A DNA stretch of 64,000 bases, taken from contig CAWIOX010000018.1 in the NCBI GenBank assembly GCA_963837775.1, forward strand, positions 124,001 through 188,000, given 5' to 3'. Made by a program: the position numbers and the translations under genes. The notes below the pieces were generated by a model. It worked only from the letters and a program-made list of their open reading frames with translations. It was not told where the DNA came from and made no database searches. Source of the DNA: CAWIOX01 sp963837775 (GTDB taxonomy: Bacteria; Pseudomonadota; Gammaproteobacteria; Burkholderiales; Burkholderiaceae_D). Positions 43,554 to 53,238 of the stretch are shown piece by piece; position 1 is the first letter of the stretch, and the number at the start of each line of letters is the position of its first letter.

Positions 43554-44663
43554 TTAGCGGATCTGGTTGATCAACGTGGCGCCGGCAGTCACCGCCCGCA
43601 CGCCCGGCTTCAAGCCGGTCGCCACCACGTTGGCGCCGTCGAGCGGCGTCACTTGCACCGGCACGCCGCGAAACACCTCGGCGCGTTCATGCACCCAGAC
43701 GATGTTCTCGTTGGCCGAATTCTTCACGATGCTGGCCGCCGGCAGCGGCACGCCCTTGACGCTGTCGCGGGTCTGCGCGATCACCTTGACCGCCTGGCCC
43801 AGCGCCAGCGGAGTGTCACGCGCTTCGCCGGCCCGCTTCAGCCGAAACAGCACCGGCAATGCACCATCGCGAAAGACGCTGCTGCCGCCGACAAAAGCCA
43901 AGGGCGTCTGCGAGCCGGCCAGGCTGGCATCCATCAGGCCGGCGACGAGTTTGCTGTCATAGGCCAGCGCCTCGATCATCAGCCGGGCCGGATCGATGAT
44001 CTCGAACAGCACATCGCGCGCCTCGACCACCTGGCCGTTGACCGCACGGGCCACCGCGATCACGCCGCTGGCCGGCGCAATCAGCGCTTCGCGCCCGCTC
44101 GCGCGGGTCAGCGCTGCGGCGCGCCGGCGCGCCGCAGCGAGCTCGGCCGCCTGGGCGTCGATCTCTTTCTGCGACACGGTGCCGCTCAGTTCATGCAAGC
44201 GCTTCAGCTGCGTTTCGGCCAGTCGGGACTTGACCTGCAGTTCGCCCAGTTCGGCTTGCTGGCTGGCGCGCTCGACGCTGCTCATTGCGGGCAGCAGATA
44301 GGCCAGCAACTGGCCCTTGACCACTTTCATGCCGGCCAGCGGCAGCCCCTGCGGGCCGGGTTCGATGCGGCCGGACTGCATCACCTGCACCCGTCCGCCG
44401 GCGTTCGGGTCCATCACCACGTGGCCGTTGAGTTCCACGGTACGCGCAACGGTCTTTTCCGCGCCGAGCACGGTGCGGATCGCCAAGCGCCGCTGCGCGT
44501 CCTTGGGCACGAAAACGCTGCCGTCCGGCAGCCGCTGCGGTTTGTCGGAGGCGATGACCGGCGCCGGTTTGGCCGCGTCGCCGCTGTGATCTTCGTCGCC
44601 GTGCGCGCCGGCCTGAGCCATCGAGAGCGCCAGCAGGCAGGCCAGTAGTTTTTTCATTTTCAT
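43554..44663 (-). CDS. RND membrane-fusion protein (CzcB/CusB-like)
   Basis: A 369-residue periplasmic adaptor with signal peptide (MKMKKLLACLLALSMAQAGA) followed by a His/Asp-rich stretch HGDEDHSGD. Later come a lipoyl-type hairpin (VVKGQLLAYLLPAMSSVER, alpha-helical hairpin near 135-200) and the beta-barrel (ALAYDSKLVAG, PLALGQAVKVI). It links the pump to the TolC-like channel. The start is at 44663; the open frame runs upstream but belongs to the preceding gene. Ten bases separate its end from the pump gene, so it is the same operon. Confidence 0.85.
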   Translation of the reverse strand: MKMKKLLACLLALSMAQAGAHGDEDHSGDAAKPAPVIASDKPQRLPDGSVFVPKDAQRRLAIRTVLGAEKTVARTVELNGHVVMDPNAGGRVQVMQSGRIEPGPQGLPLAGMKVVKGQLLAYLLPAMSSVERASQQAELGELQVKSRLAETQLKRLHELSGTVSQKEIDAQAAELAAARRRAAALTRASGREALIAPASGVIAVARAVNGQVVEARDVLFEIIDPARLMIEALAYDSKLVAGLMDASLAGSQTPLAFVGGSSVFRDGALPVLFRLKRAGEARDTPLALGQAVKVIAQTRDSVKGVPLPAASIVKNSANENIVWVHERAEVFRGVPVQVTPLDGANVVATGLKPGVRAVTAGATLINQIR

Positions 44664-44680
44664 ATTCTGTTTTCTCTGAT

Positions 44681-45222
44681 TCAGGCGGATGGACCGGAGC
44701 GGCGACGTTTGAGCAGTAAGCGAGATGCCGGCCAGCGCGGCCAGCGCGCCGCCGACCCACCACCACATCGATCCCGCACCCGGCAGGCGCGCTGCCGCTG
44801 CCGGCTTGGCGGCCTCGGCCACCACCAGCGTGGTTTCGATCAGGTCGCTATCCGCGCCGGCCTCTACGGTAAACAGCAGCGGATAGCTGCCCAGGTTTGG
44901 CGAACTGCGGTGCGCTGACCCGATAGCTGCCGTTGCCGGCCGCCAGTGCGATGGCTTTCCAGTCGCCGCTTTCGACTTCGACCTTCGCGCCGGTCACCGG
45001 TGCATTGCTGGCGAAGCGATCGATAAAGATGGTGAGCTGACCGTTGCCGGCTGTGGCTAGCAGTTCGAACAGTTCGGTCTGCGCCTCGGCACGCGGCGCA
45101 ATGTTGGCCACGCTGGCCGGCTTGGCTGCGTCGCCGTGGTCTTCGCCGCCGTGCGCCAGCGCAAGGACGGGTGCATACAGTGTGGAAAGCAGCAGCGTGA
45201 AAATCAGGGTGTGGCGCTTCAT
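44681..45222 (-). pseudogene. Periplasmic membrane-anchored accessory protein of the RND operon, two apparent frameshifts
   Basis: A protein of about 180 codons with a signal peptide (MKRHTLIFTLLLSTLYAPVL and ALAHGGEDH), a beta-sandwich domain (TVEAGADSDLIETTLVVAE) and a C-terminal transmembrane helix (MWWWVGGALAALAG) followed by LLKRRRSGPSA and a stop at 44681. The open frame is broken near 44890 (CCTGGG) and again near 44705. Read correctly, it ends before the adaptor gene. It starts at 45222, overlapping the TolC-like stop. Its structure suggests metal-binding or assembly help for the pump. Confidence 0.7.
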
Positions 45223-46391
45223 GGCAGGATTCCGACGGTCTGGTTGTAGCGGGACACGGCACGGGCCGCCTCGATGCGGGCACGGGCGGCCTGCAGGCGG
45301 GCGTCGGCCAGTTCGGTTTCGGCCCGGATCAGCGCCGGCAGGTCGAGTTGACCGGCCTGGAATGCTTTTTCGACCCACGCGAAGCTCTGCCCGGCCAGTT
45401 GCAGACGCTGCTGCTGCAGCGTTGCTGCCGCGCTGGTCTGATCGAGTTCGGCCCGGCTCGCTGTCACGTTTGCGCTCAATTTTCGTTGCGCAGTGTCGAG
45501 CGCAATCTGCGCTTCGATCAGCTCGGCGTTGGCGGCGCTGATGCGCGGCTGGTTGCGCGACGACGAGCCGAACGGAATCTTGATCGCGACCTTGGCGAGG
45601 TTCTGGTAAGGCTCGCCATCGTTGGCGCGTTCGCGGGTCAGCGTGAGCGCCAGTTCCGGATTGTTGCGGCTGTCGCCGCTGGCCTGGCCGAGCCGTGCCT
45701 GAGCGGCCGCGGCCTTGGCAGCCAGGTTCATCAGCTGCGGGTGCTGCTCAGTCGCTGCGTCGGCGGCCGGCAGCTCGTCCTGATCCGGCAACGGCGCGCC
45801 GCGCGCCAGCGCCTGGAATTGTCCCCGGGCGCGGGCCAGCGCCGCCTGCGCACGCAAACGCTCGCTGCCGGCCTGGGCTGCGCTGCTGCGCGCCAGATTC
45901 AGGTCGAGCGGCGCCACAGCGCCGGCCTTGAGCCGGCGCGCGACATCGGCTTCGAGCCGGCCGGCTTCCGCGACTTTCAGTTCGGCCGCGTCGAGCTCGG
46001 CCTGGGCCAGACGCACTTCCCACCACGCTTCGCGCAGTTCGCCCGCCAAAAGCCAGTGCTCGTGCGCAAAACCCCGGATGCCGGCCTCGCGCTCGCCTTG
46101 CACCACTGCGCCGGCACGCTCGCGCTGGCCCCGCAGCCACAGCGGCACGCCGAGTTCGGCCTCCCACTCGCGCAGACCGTGGTTGCGGTCGATCCGGTCG
46201 CTGCGGCCGGACAGCGTCAGCGTCGGCGGTTCGGGCAGCCAGGCGCGGGCCGCCGCCTGTTGCGCGTCGAATTGCGCGGCGCGCGCAGACTGGGCCGGCA
46301 CTTGCGCGGCCCATGCATGGTCGAGAGCATCCCTGAGCGTGGCGGCGGACAGCGGACCGGACAAACCGAGCCAGAGCGCGGCCAGACTCAA
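45219..46391 (-). CDS. TolC-family outer-membrane efflux protein (CzcC-like)
   Basis: About 390 residues of a TolC/OEP-family channel with two coiled-coil repeats (ELREAWWEVRLAQAELDAAE; ALDTAQRKLSANVTASRAEL). The first codon in the frame is TTG 46391. An ATG at 46425 in a neighbouring frame, after a one-base correction, would give a proper signal peptide (MTYPSP then RFTRRALSLAALWLGLSGPL), so the true start is probably 46425 and an indel lies near 46410. It partners the pump and adaptor to cross the envelope. The end overlaps the next gene by ATGA. Confidence 0.85.
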   Translation of the reverse strand: MSLAALWLGLSGPLSAATLRDALDHAWAAQVPAQSARAAQFDAQQAAARAWLPEPPTLTLSGRSDRIDRNHGLREWEAELGVPLWLRGQRERAGAVVQGEREAGIRGFAHEHWLLAGELREAWWEVRLAQAELDAAELKVAEAGRLEADVARRLKAGAVAPLDLNLARSSAAQAGSERLRAQAALARARGQFQALARGAPLPDQDELPAADAATEQHPQLMNLAAKAAAAQARLGQASGDSRNNPELALTLTRERANDGEPYQNLAKVAIKIPFGSSSRNQPRISAANAELIEAQIALDTAQRKLSANVTASRAELDQTSAAATLQQQRLQLAGQSFAWVEKAFQAGQLDLPALIRAETELADARLQAARARIEAARAVSRYNQTVGILP

Positions 46392-46491
46392 GGCCCGGCG
46401 AGTGAAGCGGAGAGGGGTAAGTCATGATGAACTCATCGAGATGGCAATGCGCAGCGTCACAACGACGCTGCGCAGTAGGTTTGCAGGGGGG

Positions 46492-47511
46492 TTAATTCGG
46501 GGCCGGCACTGCGGCGGCGTAGCTGATGCCATTTGGCCCGGCACCCACCTTGTGGGTCGCAATCACCTGCTTGGCCGCGGTATCGATGACGGAAAACGTG
46601 CCGTCTTCGATGTTGCTGACGAAGGCGTAATTGCCGTCGCCGCTGATCGCCACGCCATGGGCGCCGGCCCCGGTCCGGAGCGTCGTGATGACGGTCCGGT
46701 TTGCGGGGTCGATCACCGAGACCCGGTTGTCCGCTTGTTTGCTGCTGCCCTGGTTGGCAACATAGATCTGTTTGCCGTCGGGCGTCGCGAACAGCTGGAT
46801 CGGCGTATTGCCGACCGCGATCTTGCCGCTCAGCTTGCGTTGCGCCGTATCGATGATGCCGACCTTGTTTTCAGCGCTGAGCGACACATAGCTGTGCTTG
46901 CCATCCGGCGTGAATCCGACCTGAACCGGCGCGCGTCCCACCGCTATCCTTGCAGTTTCCTGCAGGCTGGCGACATCGATCACCGAAACGCTGTCGTCCT
47001 TCACGTTGGCCACATAGATTTCCTTGCCGTCCGGGCTCAGGCGCAAGCCGTGCGGATACTTGCCGGTTTTAATCGTGCCGATCCGGCTGCGTTGTTCCAG
47101 ATCGAATACGGCAATCGCGTCATGGTCCGAATCGCTGACAAACGCGCGCGTGCCGTCCAGGTCGGTGATCACGTGCGCCGGATGGCCGTCAAGCGGCAGT
47201 GCGAAGGCCGGCTTGCCGTCCGACGGCAGTTCAAACACCAGCAACTGGCCGCCGCTGGCACTGCCGGGATGATGGCTGGCATGGGCGCTGACGCCGACCG
47301 CCAGCAGCCGCTTGCCATCCGGGCTCACCTGGACATTGTGCGGCGCGATATCGAGCGAGAAGGTCGATATGCTGCCGTCGTCCAGCCGGACCTGGCTGAT
47401 CGAGGCAGCGCGCTCATTGGCAGTGAAGACAGTGCCCGTCGGTCCTGCGGCCGCGACGCCGCTCGTCAGCAGCGAAATAGCCAGCAATAGCGGGGAGACC
47501 AGTTTGTGCAT
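46492..47511 (-). CDS. YncE-like periplasmic beta-propeller protein
   Basis: A 339-residue secreted protein with a signal peptide (MHKLVSPLLLAISLLTSGVA, cleaved near AAA). Seven repeats follow of the form SPDGKxxYVANxxxxxVSVID (for instance LSPDGKEIYVANVKDDSVSV), making a seven-bladed propeller. Such proteins occur in metal-resistance gene clusters, with YncE itself binding DNA and being iron-responsive. It is the first gene of the minus-strand RND operon, 66 bases upstream of the TolC-like start. The role in metal handling is inferred from context. Confidence 0.85.
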   Translation of the reverse strand: MHKLVSPLLLAISLLTSGVAAAGPTGTVFTANERAASISQVRLDDGSISTFSLDIAPHNVQVSPDGKRLLAVGVSAHASHHPGSASGGQLLVFELPSDGKPAFALPLDGHPAHVITDLDGTRAFVSDSDHDAIAVFDLEQRSRIGTIKTGKYPHGLRLSPDGKEIYVANVKDDSVSVIDVASLQETARIAVGRAPVQVGFTPDGKHSYVSLSAENKVGIIDTAQRKLSGKIAVGNTPIQLFATPDGKQIYVANQGSSKQADNRVSVIDPANRTVITTLRTGAGAHGVAISGDGNYAFVSNIEDGTFSVIDTAAKQVIATHKVGAGPNGISYAAAVPAPN

Positions 47512-47704
47512 AGCGACACTCCATTTATCAGTTTGAATTCCCGGGACGGGAATTATCGGAAGTGTCGCCAGCTTATCTGCAGAATGTGTCGTTTAACGAA
47601 GCTGACAAAAATGTAATGCAGGCGTAATCCTGTGGTCCGGGAAGTCCGGTTTCAGCAAGTGAACCGACTCCTGGCTGGCCGCAGCACGGCAATTGGAGCG
47701 GCGC

Positions 47705-48286
47705 CTAACGCACCAGCAAAGAACCGCCCAGGCCCTGTAGCGGCCCCAGAGGAGAGCGTTCTTCCTGCAGTTGCCGGATGTTCGGCTTGCCGCTCCACAG
47801 TTTGTAGATCACGCGGGTGTCCCTGAGCACCACGATGGCATCGAACTGCCACCCGGAAATATCCACGCGGCGGTGGAAATTCAGGAAGTCCAGCCAGAAA
47901 TTGCCAAAACGCTTGCGGTCAAGATGCGTCTGCTCTATTTCATAGGCGACGCAAACCTTGTTTTCTATCAGGCAGCTTTGCAATTCCTTATCCAGTGAAT
48001 GGATATCGATGGAGGAGCCGGCGGTGATCTTGCGCAGCAAGTCGGCGTGGCTCAGGATGGCGACGTTGGGTGTTTTTTCCGGATCGATGCCCAGCGCTTT
48101 CAATTCCGCCGTCGTTGTCGTGTAGGGAACGATGCGCTCAAACATCGCTTGCGCATCCGAATAGCTGTTCCATGGGGTTCGCACATCTTCCCGCGAGTGC
48201 GGCAACAGATCGGCACAGCCGGACAGGATTAAAAGAACGCCTGCCAGACCGCATTTTTTCAGATCGCAACGCAGCATTGGCTTCAT
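47705..48286 (-). CDS. Lipoprotein of unknown function
   Basis: A 193-residue lipoprotein with signal peptide and lipobox LSGC (MKPMLRCDLKKCGLAGVLLI then SGCADLLPHSRED). The mature part begins with a sequence resembling bacterial outer-membrane lipoproteins (SYSDAQAMFERIVPYTTTTA). The start at 48286 has GGGA upstream; the longer frame to 48391 has no signal peptide. I do not recognise the family. It is a single gene, convergent with nothing; the island ends before it. Confidence 0.75.
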   Translation of the reverse strand: MKPMLRCDLKKCGLAGVLLILSGCADLLPHSREDVRTPWNSYSDAQAMFERIVPYTTTTAELKALGIDPEKTPNVAILSHADLLRKITAGSSIDIHSLDKELQSCLIENKVCVAYEIEQTHLDRKRFGNFWLDFLNFHRRVDISGWQFDAIVVLRDTRVIYKLWSGKPNIRQLQEERSPLGPLQGLGGSLLVR

Positions 48287-48466
48287 GGTATGTCCCGTCC
48301 CCCGGATTGATGAGCTTGATTCAGCATAGTCGAGAAGATGCGCGAGGATCCACCTGCACATCAAGTTGTAACCGGTTGTAATAGCCGTCAACGTTGCTCT
48401 TGTGCACGTCGTTTATTGCTCATGACCTCAGGAATGGCCTGAGCTAAATCAAGAAAAGGTACTCAA

Positions 48467-48829
48467 ATGAATAAATTAGTTGCTACTCTGATCGCTGGCT
48501 TGTTCGCTACTTCTGTTTTTGCTCAGGCTACAGCGCCGGCAGCACCAGCCGTGCCAGCAGCAAGCACCAAAGCGGTTAAAGCCGAAGCAACAAAATCGGA
48601 TGCTAAAGTTGCAGTCAAAGAAACGAAAGCCGATGCGAAGGAATTGAAGGCTGGCGCCAAGGCAGAAGTAAAGGAAACGAAAGTTGACGCCAAGGCCGAC
48701 GTAAAGACCGAAGCAAAGGCGGAAGCAAAGGTTGATCCTAAAGCCAAGAAAGCAAAGGCGACCCATAAAGTCGCCAAAGCCAAGGCCGCAGTAGTCAAGG
48801 CAGATGCCAAGGAAGTCGCACCCAAGTAA
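48467..48829 (+). CDS. Low-complexity Lys/Ala-rich secreted protein
   Basis: A 120-residue protein with a signal peptide (MNKLVATLIAGLFATSVFAQ) and a mature part made almost only of Lys, Ala, Val, Glu, Asp and Thr in imperfect repeats (KADAKELKAGAKAEVKETKV). It is helical and highly charged, resembling the Lys/Ala-rich exported proteins of Burkholderiales rather than any catalytic family. The ribosome-binding site is AAAAGG. The start is unambiguous. A hairpin follows. The function is unknown. Confidence 0.8.
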   Translation: MNKLVATLIAGLFATSVFAQATAPAAPAVPAASTKAVKAEATKSDAKVAVKETKADAKELKAGAKAEVKETKVDAKADVKTEAKAEAKVDPKAKKAKATHKVAKAKAAVVKADAKEVAPK

Positions 48830-48845
48830 TCAATTCAGCAGACAA

Positions 48846-48883
48846 GCAACACGTTCTCCGTCGCCTTGGCCGGAGCGTGTTGC
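48846..48883. terminator. Hairpin downstream of the Lys/Ala-rich protein gene
   Basis: GCAACACG with CTCCG pairs with CGGAG and CGTGTTGC, leaving a small internal loop. No T-run follows; it may be a terminator or an mRNA-stabilising structure between convergent genes. Confidence 0.55.
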
Positions 48884-48980
48884 TGACGAATCGACCCTGG
48901 CGTCGTATTCAGCCCCTGACACTTTGCTGTTTTGCGGGGGCGGAGCAGGCGTCGGACGCGGCCAGTGCGGCGTTAAAACT

Positions 48981-49229
48981 TTACACATCGGCTGATGCGA
49001 CCGAGCCAAGAATCGATGTCCTGTGCATCTGCAGCGCTTGCAGCACAATGCCGTTTAGTTGCGTCCCGCCGTGTTCGTCAACGTATTGCAATAGCGCGCG
49101 CCGCATCCGCGGTTCCCAAAACCGTTTCAGGTGCGCAGCAATATCCATCAACGCCTGTTGCCGGTCCGGCATGGTCTCGAAAAACGCGCCGATCTGATTC
49201 GCCATGGTGACGAGGCTATCCACATTCAT
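48981..49229 (-). CDS. fdsD: Formate dehydrogenase delta subunit
   Basis: An 82-residue protein matching FdsD of the soluble molybdenum formate dehydrogenase: MNVDSLVTMANQIGAFFETM and RFWEPRMRRALLQYVDE are family features. Its role is in assembly of active enzyme. The ribosome-binding site AAAGGA lies ten bases upstream, and its host sequence borders the end of an inserted MITE, so the gene is separated from fdhD by the insertion. It should be the last gene of fdsGBACD. Confidence 0.9.
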   Translation of the reverse strand: MNVDSLVTMANQIGAFFETMPDRQQALMDIAAHLKRFWEPRMRRALLQYVDEHGGTQLNGIVLQALQMHRTSILGSVASADV

Positions 49230-49244
49230 TGCTGTTCCTTTATC

Positions 49245-49476
49245 CTAGATTCCTCAGTTGACCGCTTGTTGACTTCGATAAGTTCATGAATCTATTGGGC
49301 TTTTTTATGATTAAACCGTTCACCATTTGGGTGAGAGCGCTACAGGCGCGATTGCACGTTTTTCCGGCTCCCTGGCTTCGTTGCTCCTCCTAGCAACATG
49401 AAGGTTGCGTCGTCGTCGCGCCTAGCCAGAAAGCCGGAAAAACGCACACTCACACCTGTCCAACTGAGGAATCTAG
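49245..49476. mobile_element. MITE-like element, copy A (inside the fds operon)
   Basis: A 224-bp insertion (49249-49472) bounded by CTAG on each side. The terminal inverted repeats are ATTCCTCAGTTG and CAACTGAGGAAT. Inside lies a long hairpin made of CGTTTTTCCGGCT and its complement AGCCGGAAAAACG, with TGGCT/AGCCA further in. No ORF of useful size is present. It sits between fdhD and fdsD. The second copy at 60770-61001 has the same length and is inverted. CTAG duplicates indicate insertion into a CTAG target, known for IS5- and IS630-type elements. Confidence 0.85.
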
Positions 49477-49482
49477 GATTAT

Positions 49483-50310
49483 TCAGTTTGTAGCGCCGGT
49501 CAGTCGATGCGGCCGCGCATACACGACATGGCCTTGCTGGCGCACGAAGCCGACCAGCGTGACATTCGCCTGCTCGGCCAACTGCACCGCCAGGCTGGTC
49601 GGCGCGGAAATCGCCGCCAGGAAGCCGATGCCGAGCGTGGCGACTTTCTGCACCATTTCATAGCTGGCGCGACTGGTGATCAGCACCGCGCCGCACGAGA
49701 GATCGCGCCGCTCTGCTGCCAGCGCGCCGATCAGCTTGTCGAGCGCGTTATGCCGCCCGATGTCCTCGCGCACCAGGTCGATCTGTCCATCCGCGCCCAG
49801 CCAGGCGGCGGCGTGCGTGGCGCCGGTTTGCTGCTGCATCGGTTGCTGCGCCTGCATCGCTGCCATGCCGGCATGGATGCTTGATGCGGAAAACATCGCA
49901 CTGCTGGTCACCGGCGACGGGTGCCGGATCGCCTGCTGCAGCGTTTCGGCGCCGCACAAGCCGCAGCCGGTGCGCCCGCTCAGATTGCGCCGCTTGTCCT
50001 TGAGGGCGGCGAAGCGCTGCGCAGCGATTTGCATCTGCACCTGAATGCCGTCGGCCGTTGCGGACACCTCGCAGTCGAACAGTTCCGAGCGGTCGTGCAA
50101 TATGCCTTCGCTCAGGGAAAAGCCCAGCGCGAAATCTTCCAGGTCATACGGCGATGCCAGCATCACCGCATGCGAGATGCCGTTGTATTCCAGCGCGACC
50201 GGCACTTCTTGCGCCACCGCGTCGTTGCAGACATTGCGCCGGTCGTCGCGCCATTTTTCCACGATGACGCGCACCAGCGCCATCTGTTCGGGAGCAGTCA
50301 CTGCATTCAT
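49483..50310 (-). CDS. fdhD: Formate dehydrogenase accessory sulfurtransferase
   Basis: A 275-residue FdhD/FdsC protein that moves sulfur to the molybdenum cofactor of formate dehydrogenase. The catalytic cysteine motif reads GRTGCGLCGAE and the family signature REDIGRHNALDKLIG follows. The start at 50310 has GAGG upstream and follows the fdsA stop by ten bases. It is the fourth gene of the operon; the insertion behind it separates it from fdsD. Confidence 0.9.
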   Translation of the reverse strand: MNAVTAPEQMALVRVIVEKWRDDRRNVCNDAVAQEVPVALEYNGISHAVMLASPYDLEDFALGFSLSEGILHDRSELFDCEVSATADGIQVQMQIAAQRFAALKDKRRNLSGRTGCGLCGAETLQQAIRHPSPVTSSAMFSASSIHAGMAAMQAQQPMQQQTGATHAAAWLGADGQIDLVREDIGRHNALDKLIGALAAERRDLSCGAVLITSRASYEMVQKVATLGIGFLAAISAPTSLAVQLAEQANVTLVGFVRQQGHVVYARPHRLTGATN

Positions 50311-50320
50311 CGGAATGGCC

Positions 50321-53201
50321 TCATTTGATGACTTCAGAAACGGCGGGCTTGCGCTCATGTCCGGTGTGCTCGCCGCGTGCCAGCTGCAGCTGTTCCGCCG
50401 AAAAACGGCTGTATTTCTTTTGCCATTCCGACGGCTGCGTGACCGGCATCACCTGCACCGCAGTGACCTTGTATTCCGGACAGTTGGTGGCCCAATCGGA
50501 ATTGTCCGTGGTGATCACGTTGGCGCCGGATTCGGGGAAGTGGAACGTGGTGTACACCACGCCGGGTTGCACCCGCTCCGTGATGGTTGCGCGCAACACC
50601 GTTTGCCCGGCGCGCGATTCGATGCCGACCCAGTCGTCCTGTCTGATGCCGCGTTCTTCTGCATCGTGCGGATGGACTTCGAGCCGGTCTTCGCTATGCC
50701 ATTGGACGTTCTCGGTGCGGCGGGTCTGCGCGCCGACGTTGTACTGCGACAGGATGCGGCCGGTGGTCAGGATCAGCGGGAACTTGCGCGTGACTTTTTC
50801 CGCTGTCGCGAAGAACTGGGTATTGATGAACTTGCCCTTGCCGCGCACGAAGCCGCCGACATGCATGGTGGGCGTTCCGTCCGGCGCGGCGTCGTTGCAC
50901 GGCCATTGGATGCTGCCGAGCTGGTCGAGTTTCTGGTAGCTGACACCGCTGAAAGTGGGCGTCAGTGCGGCGATTTCGTCCATGATTTCGGACGGGTGCC
51001 GGTAGTGCATCGGGTAGCCGAGCGCATTGGACAAGGCAACCGTGACTTCCCAATCCGACTTGCCGGCTTTGGGCGGCATCACCTTGCGCACCCGGGAAAT
51101 GCGCCGTTCCGCATTGGTGAAGGTGCCGTCCTTTTCGAGGAACGATGAACCCGGCAGGAACACATGCGCATACTTGGCGGTTTCGTTCAGGAACAGGTCC
51201 TGCACCACGATGCATTCCATCGCGGCCAGCGCGGCGGTCACGTGCTGCGTGTTCGGATCGGACTGGACGATGTCTTCGCCTTCGCAATACAGGCCCATGA
51301 AAGAACCGTCGAGTGCGGCGTCCAGCATGTTCGGGATGCGCAGGCCCGGTTCCGGGTCCAGCGTGCAGTTCCACGCCTGTTCAAACTCGCTGCGCACGGT
51401 GCTGTCGGAGATATGCCGATAGCCGGGCAGTTCATGCGGGAAGGAGCCCATGTCGCAGGCGCCCTGCACATTGTTCTGGCCGCGCAAGGGATTGACGCCG
51501 ACGCCTTCGCGACCGACGTTGCCGGTTGCCATCGCAAGGTTGGCAATCCCCATCACCATGGTCGAGCCTTGCGAATGCTCGGTGACCCCCAGCCCATAGT
51601 AAATCGCGCCGTTGCCGCCGGCGGCAAACAGGCGGGCGGCGCCGCGCAGTTCTGCCGCGGGCACGCCGCTGATGGCTTCGATTGCCTCCGGCGAATTGTC
51701 CGGCTTGCAGCACGAATTGCTGCCAATCCTTGAATGACTGTTGTTCGCAGCGTTCGGCGATGAATGCAGCGTCGAACAGCTGTTCGCTGATGATCACGTG
51801 CGCCAGCGCGGTGATCACCGCGACGTTGGTGCCCGGCCGCAGTTTCAAATGGTAATCGGCCTGGATGTGCGGCGATTTCACCATTTCGGTGCTGCGCGGA
51901 TCGATCACGATCAGCTTCGCGCCCTGGCGCAGGCGGCGTTTCATTTGCGATGCAAAAACCGGGTGTGCGGCAGCGGGATTGGCGCCGATGATCATGATCA
52001 CATCGGCTTTCATCACGGAATCGAAGGTCTGGGTGCCGGCCGCTTCGCCCAGGGTTTGCTTCAGGCCGTAACCGGTGGGCGAGTGGCAGACGCGGGCGCA
52101 GGTGTCCACGTTGTTATTGCCGAACGCGGCGCGCACCAGTTTTTGCACCAGATAGGTTTCTTCATTGGTGCAGCGCGATGACGTGATGCCGCCGATCGCG
52201 TCCTTGCCGAACTTGGCCTGGATGCGGCGGAATTCGGACGCCGCGTAATTGAGCGCTTCATCCCACGACACTTCCTGCCACGGATCGGTGATCTTGTTGC
52301 GGATCATCGGCTTCAGCATGCGGTCCTGGTGCGTCGCATAGCCCCACGCAAAACGGCCCTTGACGCAGGAGTGGCCGTGATTCGCATGGCCATCCTTGTT
52401 CGGCACCATGCGCACCACGTCATTGCCTTTCATCTCGGCCTTGAACGAGCAGCCGACGCCGCAATACGCGCAGGTCGTGATCTTGCTGTGTTCGGCCTGG
52501 CCCAGCATGATGACGGTTTTTTCGGTCAGCGTCGCGGTCGGGCAGGCATCGACGCAGGCGCCGCAGGACACGCATTCCGACTCCATGAACGGCTGATTCT
52601 GGCCGGCCGAGACGCGCGAGTCGAAACCGCGTCCGGCGATCGTCAGCGCGAACGTGCCCTGGGTTTCTTCGCACGCCCGCACGCAGCGGTTACAGACGAT
52701 GCACTTCGATGCGTCATAGGTGAAATACGGATTGGATTCATCTTTTTCCAGCTTCAGATGATTTTTGCCTTGATAGCCGTAGCGCACTTCGCGCAAGCCG
52801 ACCACGCCCGCCATGTCCTGCAATTCGCAGTTGCCGTTGGTCGGGCAGGTCAGGCAATCGAGCGGATGGTCGGAGATGTACAGCTCCATCATGCCCTTGC
52901 GGATATCCGCCAGTTTCGGGGTCTGGGTCCTGACCTTCATGCCGGGTTCGCATGGCGTGGTGCAGGACGCCGGATAGCCGCGGCGGCCTTCGATCTCGAC
53001 CAGGCACAGACGGCATGAGCCGAACGGCTCCAGGCTGTCGGTCGCGCACAGCTTGGGCACATTCACGCCGGCCTCGGCCGCCGCGCGCATCACCGAGGTG
53101 CCGGCCGCGACCTGGACTTCGACGCCATCGATTTCAAGCGTGACGGTTTGTTCTGAAACACGTTCTGGTGTTCCGTAATCGGGTGCATTGAGCTGGTTCA
53201 C
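50321..53201 (-). pseudogene. fdsA: NAD-dependent formate dehydrogenase alpha subunit, one frameshift
   Basis: Catalytic subunit (about 960 codons) of the soluble molybdenum/tungsten formate dehydrogenase. Order: 2Fe-2S ferredoxin domain (CRLCLVEIEGR), NuoG-like His-Cys region (CLTCPTNGNCELQ), two 4Fe-4S sites (CIVCNRCVRAC, CVSCGACVDAC), a further 4Fe-4S region and the bis-MGD domain with catalytic Cys in CARVCHSPT. The frame breaks near 51703: EQQSFKDWQQFVLQAGQFA versus DNSPEAIEAISGVPAAEL. The start is GTG 53201 with AAAGGA upstream. It oxidises formate and passes electrons to the NADH-forming FdsBG. Confidence 0.9.
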
Positions 53202-53238
53202 GCATGAATTCCTTTCGCTGCGATTACTGTCAGTTGGT

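Noticed and set aside
40415..43570. 1,051-codon open frame on the plus strand opposite the RND pump gene
   Set aside because: Extreme Arg/Gln/His/Asp content and no motifs; it is the antisense shadow of the well-supported pump gene in GC-rich DNA.
49245..49476. Possibility that the 224-bp element is a fixed regulatory RNA of fds
   Set aside because: An inverted copy of equal length lies in an unrelated operon and both have terminal inverted repeats with CTAG flanks, which points to a mobile element.
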